Assembly (NCBI GenBank): GCA_010093685.1
Contig: MU006222.1
Location: forward strand, 967,694 to 1,031,693
Source of the DNA: Ophiobolus disseminans
Taxonomy: Eukaryota; Ascomycota; Dothideomycetes; Pleosporales; Phaeosphaeriaceae
Reading direction: 5' to 3'
Length of the DNA: 64,000 nt
Below, piece after piece: positions 55,606 to 64,000 of this stretch; the stretch's first letter is position 1, and each line of letters starts with the position of its first letter. A program made the position numbers and the translations under genes. A model generated the notes under the pieces. It was not told where the DNA came from, searched no databases, and saw nothing but the letters and a program-made list of their open reading frames with translations.

Positions 55606-58600
55606 CTTTGTTGTGTTAGGCAGAAATATATTTGCCTAAAGATTGTGAGTCAGTTTGCAGATGACTGGAAGACGAGGCTTCACGAACCTTAATGCAGGAG
55701 CCAATGGGTGGAAGGTGATCCGAGCTTGGGTATTGCCGGAAAGTCGATGCAGTGATGATGTCGAAGTGATGATCCGTTGATGTTGTTGAGTGAAGTCTTT
55801 GTATTGTTGTTTGTTGGTTGGATGTGGAGCTGTGTAGTGAGTCCTGAAAGAAGGGCATGCGAGTGTCTTATGTTCCAGGGCACGGAGGATGACCACGAAG
55901 CATAACGGCTTCTCGGCCAAGCGACGGGGGAAACAAACTCGATTAATTCCGAAGCGGTGACAAAAGGCCACTAGGACCAGGGTGCATGCTGCGCTGCTAT
56001 GATTCACAAGCTGGCAGGGATGTGTGGGCGGAGCTAGCGTTGCTGACGAGGCCAACTCAAGCCATCAGGCTCGGCCGGCTTAACGTTTGGCACGAGCGAG
56101 TGCGGCTTTACGCATGCGGACGGAGAGACGGACATACCTCCAGCCCTCTATCTCCCATGGTTCACGCCGATTACCACGCTGCTTGCAGAAAATGGCGCTT
56201 TGTCGGCCTTTACTCATTCACAATCACTTCGATTGCATCACCGTCGTGCATGTTTACTTTTGAAACCGAGTCTTTGAACGCGTGCGCTGTCACGCAAGGG
56301 CGTGCGGTGTGTGAAGCTTGGGAAAATGCCTGGTTGCCTATCGCTGTTGTAAGGCGCGAGCTCAGCCTAGCAACTGAAAGCCACTTGGACACTCCACTAG
56401 CGGAGCGGTCAGCCTTTGTGCTGTGGCTTTCAAACGTGTTCCGCTCAGAACCCGCTCGGTCTCTCGCTTCTCGCTTGTTCACCCTTTCCGGGCCCAAACG
56501 CGAGCGTATCCATACGCGCCCTCTCAGGTACCATGAGGCTAGCAGCTACAGTTAGCTGAGTCCCTCAATTGCTCCACAATTGCATAAGATACACGACAGC
56601 AGTGCCCGTCGGTCGATCCAGCTGCCGCAAGGTTGGTATTGGCAAACCAAAAGGCTTTCGACAATATCTCATCATCGTTCCGGACGAACGACAGAAACCT
56701 TGGTTGTGATGCTTAGCGCAAACTCACGATGCGGGATTCTCGGAGCCCTTCAGCGTCCGGCGGACGAAGCTGCGGGGCACATCCAGCCCAGGCGGCCTTG
56801 TCATTCCCTCACCACCCCACGGCTCCGAATGCGATGTGATCACAAAACCATAATACCCCATGTCGGCTGTGGCTGCAGCAAAGGGCGCTGCAATTACCTC
56901 CTCTTTTCCTCTGACTCCAAGATTACAAACTCCTAATTGCGTCTTGTCGATCTGTGGTCGTAATTGGTGGAGGTGGTTCGCTTTGTCAGGCGTGCTGAAC
57001 AATCTGGTCTGACAAAGCTGCTAACCTAGTTCGGAAGCCAATTACATGCGTCGATGGCTAAAATCCGATGACAAGATCATGCATATTTCTCAAATGCTCT
57101 CGCGCGTACGTTGGTATGAGTTGATGATCTTCTACAAAGGATGTCCAAGGGTGCAAGCGTCATTAGCCCTAGGGATGTTATGTCGGCGCCAGCGTAAGTT
57201 CCATCGCGCATTTGACCCCTCTACAGTCTACAATCACGCGACATCCTGGCACTGTCCCAAAGAAATGCAGAGTAAACTGCAAGATTGCTTTAGGGCGCCA
57301 GTCGTTGTGCAGCATTCTTGACAGGTTCGGGAAGGGCTACGCATACCCAATTCGGCAAGTACAATTCACGGGGTTGACTCAGCTGCTCGCTTCGCATGCC
57401 CAAAGCATCCTTGGTACGCATTTATACATACATTTCACAGCCTTACGTTACCACCACCGTTCCTTAGTGCGTTTTAGGCGCATGACACGGCAGCTAGTGA
57501 GCCATTCTGACTGCCTCACCGCTGGACTTGCGCGAGGCTGAAAGGTTCCCGCAGCAGCACAGTGCGGCAGTGTAACGAATGCGATGCAACGATACAATTC
57601 CACATCGCTTTTAGAGTAAGAATGACTCTACAAGAAGCTAATCCCTTACAGGCATAATCGAGGAACAGCCACATTGCGACTGCGCCCACAAGTATACGGG
57701 TACCCAACATGGAGGCATACTCCAGTCGTACGTATGCAGTACGAATATCGCGAACCCTCGGCATGCCTTGGTGCTTTGGTCACCGGAGGCGCGCCAACGA
57801 TGCCTCAGCCATAACGTTACGCACTGCTTCCAACACCACGCACACGGCCACCTCATAGCGGCGGACAGGATTCCTACCGCGCCCTTATTACGGCTATCGG
57901 TTAGCCTACACTGCAATCGGCGATCTATCCCATGTTGAGTAGTTTTCTAGAAGACGCAATGCTTCGATGGATCCACTGTTAAATCACCAACAGACGCAGC
58001 CCTATGCTTCACTGCATCCACGCCATGCCCCAGTGCATGCTTCATGACAAAGGAATCCCACCAATCCGGATTACAGTGGAGAGAAAATTATCTCCTTCCA
58101 ATTTCGTCGTGCCGGCGCACCCATGTCGAGCAACTCTTTCACAACCGTCTCGCTAAGCAGATAACCGAGCGCATGTTCATGCATCACTAAGCAGCAAACA
58201 GTGCGACCATTGGTCTTCGATGTTGACTTCCATCTCAACTCTTCCACTAGGCACGTCACCGTTCGCTTCCGTTGGCTGAACGCAACTATCCTACATTGAT
58301 GCGGACACCTCTGGCCGCGGTCCGGGTTCAGAAAATGCTTGGTGAAGCTTAGCCATAGGGCATTGACCATTAAGATGGCATCATGACGCGCAAGTGGTTC
58401 AAGAAGAATGACAAAGACTTAACGGGGAGATGATGAAGATCGTACATATTGCGGCTGCTGGGGTATCGAGATGATAACCACGCCAACACATGCAGCGAAG
58501 GTCGAGACCGAGTTACCGATATCAACCGTAAAATACAGATGTGGAGATACATCTAAGATCCCGCGATATGCCAATGTAGAAGCCGATACTCCTCTTGCCG

Positions 58601-59307
58601 CATGCAGTGCAACGATCATTTCCAGCGCTATCGTGGCCCAGATAATGGTGAGGTTGGATCTTGGAAGAACCCATGATGAGGTTCAGAACGTTCAGACTCA
58701 TGATGAGGAATCGGTGGGCGCCGACAATTTCGTTGAGCATTGTAAGTGGGTACTGTTCTATCAGCACGTCTGGAATTAAGACTGTCGTCGCAAGTCTTGC
58801 GTGAGGATGCACTGTTACCTCACAATTCGGACCAAGCAAAGAAGAAGCTTCTTTGGCCAAATGTCTGAATGCATTTGGACGCTAATGTTGTTGCAACCTC
58901 ACGACATTTGCCACGGATTTTGCGGATCTTCGTTACGCCCACCCGCGGGAAACGAACGCCACAAGAAATTCGCACGGCATGCCGCGGCCGCGGCAAGCCG
59001 TACCTATGCAAGATTTCCCCTCACCCCGGACCAGTTGTTAACTCCTCGCAGGCCGCAGAGTTGCCTTCGTTCAGGCTTGGTGACGATCGATGCAGGGCTG
59101 AGGCTTGTAGATGGCAGCTAATATATCTTCACTAGGCTTTGCACATCTATGTATCGCATCACGCCAGTTCATTAGTACAGCCAGCTTCTCGTTGCATCAA
59201 ACTCGCCTTATCTCCACATTTGATACATAAGTCACTCTAGCACAATCCAAACCCTTACACTTTCCCGACTCTATAGCCGACGCGAATTCTTCAACTAGAC
59301 AAATATC
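55606..59307. other. Gene-poor stretch, 3.7 kb
   Basis: No convincing gene, transposase or RNA. Minus-strand frames at 58071-58370 and 58522-58860 have some protein-like stretches, but no start, splicing or family could be shown. Confidence 0.4.
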
Positions 59308-59603
59308 ATGTACTTCTCGGCCACAGCAAACACGCCAATGCCTCTTACACTCCGAACCTGTCCGGCTGTGCACAAAAGGTCAATCCATCCGGAATCGCCA
59401 ATCTCCCCGCATTCCCGAAAATGCTCAACTAGCAATGTGGAAGAATACCACACTACAGTAAGTCAATCATACAAATTCGTATAAGCTTTTTCTGACAATC
59501 GCAATAGCTCTCGAACGTCTACGCCGATGCCTGTATCCGCCTCTTCGAGGAGGAACAGCAACGCAGCAAGGGATGGCGCAAAGATTGGACTTTCGGCCAT
59601 TGA
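59308..59603 (+). CDS. Tiny two-exon gene, 81 aa, unknown
   Basis: Exon 1 59308-59457 and exon 2 59508-59603. The 50-nt intron has a GTAAGT donor, a CTGAC branch and AATAG acceptor, and joins in phase 0 (EEYHTT|LSNVYADAC). The first exon is Ser/Pro/His-rich (MYFSATANTPMPLTLRT..). The second encodes a regular amphipathic helix (YADACIRLFEEEQQRSKGW) ending RKDWTFGH. No signal peptide or known domain. The fit of all splice signals and the non-random second exon support a real gene, but it could be a fragment of a longer one. Confidence 0.45.
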
Positions 59604-60006
59604 GTAGTTCCGTAGATGAATTGCGATTTATCTAAAGCTAGTGTGTGGATGTAGAAATGTCAAGCATTTTTATGTTCAGCATGAGCTTATGCGGGCACGT
59701 GCATGTACCTTGGTTGTTCACCGACCTCGAGTTTCATCACACGCACTGCGGCACTCAAAAGCCTGAAAGCGAGGCATGAGATGGAGATGGGAATGCGAAT
59801 GGTTCCGCCACCACCGAAGAAGCTCGTGTTGAGGTATAACGGCAAGGGTGGTATAGTCGCCATATCCGGAGTTCAGTGGCATGATGTGTCGGAGTTGAAG
59901 TATCGCCAGATGGATATGCGCTGGCTCTCACAAAGTCACGGTTCGACTAGAGGAACGGGAGTACACATAAGAAAGAACTGAGGTTGTTACTTAGATGGGG
60001 CAAAAT
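59604..60006. other. Intergenic
   Basis: An open frame at 59703-59981 is not supported by splicing or motif. 3' flanks of the small gene and the SGNH relic. Confidence 0.35.
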
Positions 60007-61665
60007 CTACCTAGTTACTACAAAGGAAAATGAACATGAACGTGCGCCAAAAGTGCAAGTCGAAATGCCGTCACAGCATGTGCATCCCAAAGGACAAAGG
60101 AATGAAAGTAGAATACCTCGGCCGTCCGTACGCCCATAGATCTGCCGAAGTCGCTGGACAATGAGGTTCCCAACGTCTCTATGACCCTCTTGCGTAGGGT
60201 GCAAGGTGCGACCAATAAGCCCATCTTTGCTTTCACTGCCGTATGGACCTAGTTCTCCTACCGGATACTTCCATTCCATTGTGAGTTCCGGATGCTGAGG
60301 GTCGCGAAAGTTGGCAATCCATTGGTCGCTCTCAATCCTTCGCTTACCTTCCTCGTGATATTTGAGCTTGTCGACGATGTCCTGGGGTGGTGGAGTTTCC
60401 GTGTTTGATTCATACGTTTTGACGTCGTTTTCGTTCTTGACGGTAATAGACATTTTTGCAGGATTGTTCCAAATATAGACTTTGTCGCCGTAATTCAGTT
60501 GGTCCCGATAGTCGTCCCCAGGCTCACAAAAGCGATGTTGATGGAAAGCTGTGTCAATGTCGATGTATTGAATCTTCGGATCATTGTAATGCTCCGCTGC
60601 TAGTCGGAGTGCTTGATTCATGAGGAAGATCTGTGGAAGAGAGCTCGCGTTAGAAAGACAAAAAACATGTGGGGAAGTGACACCATCGTATCATGGAGGG
60701 CCTGTACTTACTATATCGTTGAACTCCTGTCGCATTTCTTTGACAAGCTTTTGTTTCCATATTGCCCATGGAACGTTGAAGTTCCACTCGTTGCACTCGT
60801 CACCAAGAGCGAAGAATCCAGCATATCCAAGCACGATCAGTGTCGCTTCATTGCCCGCAACTGCCCTGTGGGCTCGCCATGCGTCAATGTTTTCCTCGGC
60901 ATATTCCTGCATGCCATTATTGACCCTTTTGCGAACCTCATAAATCTCTCTTCAGCATTCTCCTTCGTGTTTGTCGGCATTATCATCCTCGTAATTTAGA
61001 CCATAATTCATCCATGGATAGCGCCGAAACAAGCAGGCGTCAGCCATTTTGTAGAAGTCCAACTAGGTTCGCGAGCAATATGTTAGTTACTTGTAGATAC
61101 AAACGTATCAGCGCAATTTCTGTTGCCATTTTGCATACGTACTGCATGATGTTAGCGGTCTTCAAATGAGGCAAAATTGGTGGGAGACGGCAGTAGCTCA
61201 ACTACCGCAGACTTGCACCCGGGAATTCGAACCGTTATTGCCACCGGGCTTCCATGAAGACAAGTTTGGGTCTCGTCATCTTATCCATTTGACCGTTCAT
61301 GTTCTCCAGTCTAGCTCCAGAGCAAGCTTTGAACTCGAACTCGGGTTCTTTGCCAGCGTCTGGCGTCCACTTCGCGTAGCTTCCGTCGATAACAGTGGAC
61401 CAGGCATATTTGTATCGGTGACAGTCATCTTTGCCACCATCGTAGCTGTTCGTATCATTCCAAGTGATCCCACTCTTCTATCAATTAGCTCAATACTCAC
61501 TGTCTGCACGTGTAACTCACTGCCCATGAATCGCCAATCGCTCCAAACACAAACTTGTCTGCTCTCGCCTCTATCAACGGAACATTTCTGGGATGCCCGA
61601 GTACTCCGCAGAGCAGAGTCGCAGCCAGAGAGAGGAGGATATGAAGAGGTGCAACATGTTCCCTA
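60007..61665 (-). pseudogene. Secreted SGNH/GDSL hydrolase, decayed
   Basis: Minus-strand pieces follow the order of fungal SGNH esterases: a hydrophobic leader (LHILLSLAATLLCGVLGHPR), block I FGAIGDSWA (nucleophile Ser), an exon with YDGGKDDCHRYKYAWS and FKACSGARLENMNGQ, block III GGNNG, an exon FYKMADACLFRRYPW.. to EMRQEFNDI, and a last exon from 60630 with QYIDIDTAFHQHRFC and the catalytic RTLHPTQEGH. Lesions: no ATG in frame before the leader (one lies one base out of frame), a frameshift just before GGNNG, and TGA at 60954-60952 inside an open exon (GEC*REIYEVRKRV). The last intron (60711-60631) is still perfect. A transposon begins just upstream of the leader. Confidence 0.7.
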
Positions 61666-61767
61666 CTCACTCTGGTGAGGCTTTTTGTTGTAGGTCCAAC
61701 GAACAGAAGAAAATGATCAACAATGTATATCCCTCTTTTCGAAATGCTTCCCTCCTTAACATGGATG

Positions 61768-61801
61768 GCAAGCGAGTCGCCCACGCAAGCGAGTCGCCCA
61801 C
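61768..61801. repeat. Perfect 17-bp tandem pair at left edge of transposon
   Basis: GCAAGCGAGTCGCCCAC occurs twice head to tail (61768-61784, 61785-61801), ~40 bp before the transposase ATG. It may be part of the element's terminal or subterminal repeat. Confidence 0.55.
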
Positions 61802-61839
61802 CCCACCAACTTTGATCAACCTTTGAACTCAAATTAGTT

Positions 61840-62872
61840 ATGCCTCCCCCCCAACAACCCCTACCGCGCCTATCTGAAGCTGATATACAGCTCTCTATTT
61901 CTGCTCTTGATTGGCGCCAAATAAAGACTGTGAGAGCTGCTGCTCAGGCTTTTAATGTCCCTTGCACGACACTACGCAACCGACGCACTGGCAGGCCTGC
62001 CCGACGCAATTGCCAGCCCAACTCGAGAAAGCTCTCTCAGCTAGAGGAGGAGGTGGTTACCAGATATATACTCGAGTTGGATACACGTGGATTTGGGCCT
62101 ACGTACGCTGCTATACGTGATATGGCTGATAAACTGCTGGCTACACGCGGCGCTGGTCAGGTTGGGCAGAAGTGGCCAGCTAACTTTGTCAAGCGTACAG
62201 ACAGTCTCAGGACGTGTTTCAATCAAGCCTACGATAGGCAGCGAGCTCTATGCGAGGATCCAGCTTGTAGAAGAGACAAAGGCCAAGTATGGCATCCACA
62301 ATAATGACGTCTTCAACTTTGATGAGGCTGGCTTCATGATGGGCAATATCACAACTCAGCTTGTTGTGACAGGGTCAGAGAGGAGAGGCAGGCCAAAGAC
62401 TATCCAGCCAGGCAATTGCAAGTGGGTGACGGCGATTGCTGCGATCAACGCTGCTGGCTGGTCAATCCTGCCGTTCATCATCTTTGCTGGCCAGTATCAC
62501 CTATCTGCCTGGTACAAGGAGGCAGAGATCCCACGCAACTGGGCAATTGCAGTCAGCGACAATGGCTGGACAAACAATGAGCTAGGAGTAGAGTGGCTGA
62601 AGCACTTCAACACTCATACAAAGACTTGCGTTGTTGGTGCGCGTTGCCTGCTTGTCCTTGACGGCCACGGGAGCCACCATTCTCTTGAGTTTCAAGAGCT
62701 CTGCAAGGAAAACAATATCTATACGCTCTGCATGCCGCCTCACTCATCCCACCTACTGCAGCCGCTTGACGTTGGCTGCTTCTTGCCTTTGAAGCGCGCA
62801 TACCATGGGGTTCGAGGCAACGCCCGTTTCGGGGCAACGCCCGTGAACACCAAAACCTGCCCACCAACTTAA
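61840..62872 (+). pseudogene. Pogo/Fot1-type transposase, frameshifted and C-terminally cut
   Basis: ATG at 61840. N-terminal DNA-binding part with psq/CENP-B-like helix-turn-helix (IKTVRAAAQAFNVPCTTLRN; LEEEVVTRYILELDTRGFGP; WPANFVKR). Near 62260 the frame must shift by one to continue into the DDE domain: LVEETKAKYGIHNNDVFNFD with first Asp, SDNGWTNNELGVEWLKHF, second Asp in LVLDGHGSHHS, third in SSHLLQPLDVGCFLPLKRAY. Right after this the homology ends in unrelated residues to the stop at 62872, so the C-terminal ~150-200 residues are gone. Not expected to be active. Confidence 0.8.
62816..62844. repeat. 12-bp repeat with 17-bp period at right edge of element 1
   Basis: GGCAACGCCCGT at 62816-62827 and again at 62833-62844. 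The period equals that of the tandem pair at 61768, but the unit sequence differs. Confidence 0.45.
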
Positions 62873-62952
62873 GTGAATTGATTCACCACCACCACATGCT
62901 GCAATTACCTGAGAGTGAATGGAATAGTCAAACAAGGCAATGCGGTCAATTT

Positions 62953-64000
62953 CTACAATCTAAGTTTACTTGGAATAGTGATGCTGCGCCCTGACCTGGT
63001 CTTTTTAGGTGGGGGTGCTTGGGATAATTCACTACCACCACCACCACTAGCACCTTCAGTGCACTCCTCTACAATCTTCCTTTTTAGGCCCTGTTTCTTT
63101 GAGCCTGTGAATTGAGCCTTTTAGGATTGACGCGCAAATTTCCAGGCATCTGCAGCTTGTTTTTCTATCTCTTTTTGTTGTTTCTTTTGGGCCTGTTTCT
63201 GAGCCTTCCTTTCCTTCTCCTTTCCCTCTCCTCTTTCAGCCTCTCTCTCTTAACACGCTTCTCTTCTTGAAGCCTCTTCTTGAGGAGTGCATTAGAAGCC
63301 TTGATTTGCTTCCTCTCTGCCTTTTGGAGGTTTTCCTCCAATTCATCCTGTTCCTTTTGAGCCTGTCTTTCACTGGCTCTCTTGAAGCTCCTTAGAGACC
63401 ACCACTCTGCACCTCCATGGTATTCACCCTCCTTCTGCAGATCAAGCTTCCTGCCATGGTTCTTGCGCTTCTTTTTTGTACTTGTAGATTCTCTCAAGCC
63501 CTTGTTCTCATGGAGTAACAACTGGTTTTGGACCTGGTATGAGTGAAGGGCTTGAGTGACTTGATTAGCCTCTCTTTCAGCCCCAGCTTTCACTACCTCT
63601 TGTACCACCTCTCTAAGCTTCCTCCAATCAGCGTCCTCAAGTGAGGTGAAGTTGGAGGTCTTTGAATTGGCAGGGTGTTGTTGTTTGAATTTTTTGAGTA
63701 CAGCCTCTCTGTTTCTTGGCCACACTCCAGTAGCCTTGAAAGCCTTGAGGATGAGGTCTTTCTTGAAGGAGGAGAGCCAGGCAGTCTAAAACAACGGGAT
63801 GAAGTCACCCTTCTTGACTGGGAGGAGGCCTAAGGACTTGTGGGTGAAGGTGGTGAGAGCTTGGGAGTACTTGGATGAGAGCGACTTGAACATGACCACA
63901 TCTAAAGGCTGAAGGCTGTGAGTTGCATGAGGTGGAAAGATCATCACTATAATCCTATTCATATCACAGAATGAGAGGAAACCTCTTGTGATATGAGATC
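62953..64000 (-). mobile_element. Second pogo-type transposon, C-terminal half, broken; continues past window
   Basis: Minus-strand transposase end from a different pogo-type family. From the right edge it reads PPHATHSLQPLDVVMFKSLS (third catalytic Asp), KGDFIPLF, then TAG at 63788-63786, then TAWLSSFKKDLILKAFKATG and VWPRNREAVLKKFKQQ. A long Lys/Glu/Gln coiled-coil tail follows. In the purine run near 63200-63235 the frame shifts; the other frame reads AQKKQQKEIEKQAADAWKFA, meets TAA at 63123-63121, and ends TRSGRSITIPSKLRL at TAG 62955-62953, a typical pogo C-terminus. Both internal stops fit C-to-T changes in a CpA context (TGG to TAG, CAA to TAA). Confidence 0.7.

Larger units (their letters stand above)
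61768..62880 (+). mobile_element. Truncated pogo/Fot1-type DNA transposon 1
   Basis: Tc1/mariner-superfamily element of the fungal pogo group. Bounds are approximate: the 17-bp tandem pair on the left, and on the right a point where transposase homology stops and a second 17-bp-period pair (GGCAACGCCCGT at 62816 and 62833) occurs. It lies directly upstream of the SGNH relic and tail to tail with a second element. No convincing terminal inverted repeats or TA duplication could be paired. Confidence 0.65.

Noticed and set aside
58071..58860. Minus-strand frames with protein-like and partly hydrophobic stretches
   Set aside because: They could be a decayed membrane protein, but the pieces cannot be ordered or matched to a family.
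59703..59981. 92-codon frame with PPPPKKLVLRYNGKGG
   Set aside because: ATG present but no homology, splice structure or clear codon bias; left as intergenic.
61195..61260. tRNA-like GGTTCGAATTCC box on the minus strand
   Set aside because: No paired T-stem, D-arm or acceptor stem can be drawn, and the bases fall in the SGNH relic near its GGNNG block.
1..64000. Secondary-metabolite cluster, CRISPR array, rRNA or tRNA genes
   Set aside because: No PKS, NRPS, terpene synthase or pathway transcription factor, no spaced repeats, and no tRNA or rRNA signatures were seen.

Overview
The window is nuclear DNA of a filamentous ascomycete, most likely a Dothideomycete of the Pleosporales type; the placement is an inference from gene content and style, not a database match. 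The evidence is short GT-AG introns (mostly 45-70 nt with CTRAC-like branch sites), Kozak-like CACCATG starts, fungus-only families (fungal rhodopsin-fold membrane protein, HET protein, fungal choline oxidase), pogo/Fot1-type transposons, and no operons or ribosome binding sites. No tRNA, rRNA or CRISPR array was found.

Bases 1-44,700 are a dense core region. In order they hold: the 3' end of galactokinase; two small unknown genes; a decayed unknown gene next to a fungal rhodopsin-domain membrane protein; an unknown Cys-cluster protein; a Dabb-fold small protein; an unknown nuclear-looking Ser/Thr-rich protein; an ABM-fold small protein; an unknown two-exon protein; a divergent pair of choline oxidase and betaine-aldehyde dehydrogenase (together choline to glycine betaine); an unknown basic protein; an Asteroid/XPG-like nuclease-fold protein divergent from phosphoglucomutase; an OSBP/Kes1 lipid-transfer protein; a CaiB/BaiF CoA-transferase divergent from riboflavin synthase; an unknown 548-aa conserved-looking protein; PRMT1; the TFIIIB subunit Brf1; a small acidic protein; a HET-domain gene with one internal stop; and a secreted M28 aminopeptidase.

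From about 44,700 the character changes. Bases 45,935-50,879 hold four copies in tandem of one F-box/2EXR-like gene: one intact, two with in-frame stops, and one whose central ~400 bp is inverted. Then come two nearly gene-empty stretches (50.9-54.9 kb and 55.6-59.3 kb) around one acidic unknown gene, a tiny two-exon gene of 81 codons, a decayed SGNH hydrolase, and two different, broken pogo-type transposons lying tail to tail at the right edge. This right third looks like an accessory or repeat-associated compartment where gene copies are being born and lost.

Metabolic links: galactokinase and phosphoglucomutase are both Leloir-route enzymes, about 23 kb apart. Choline oxidase and BADH form a real two-gene module. 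The strongest unusual signals are the decaying F-box-like array with its internal inversion, the recurring single in-frame stops, and the transposon/SGNH pseudogene edge.
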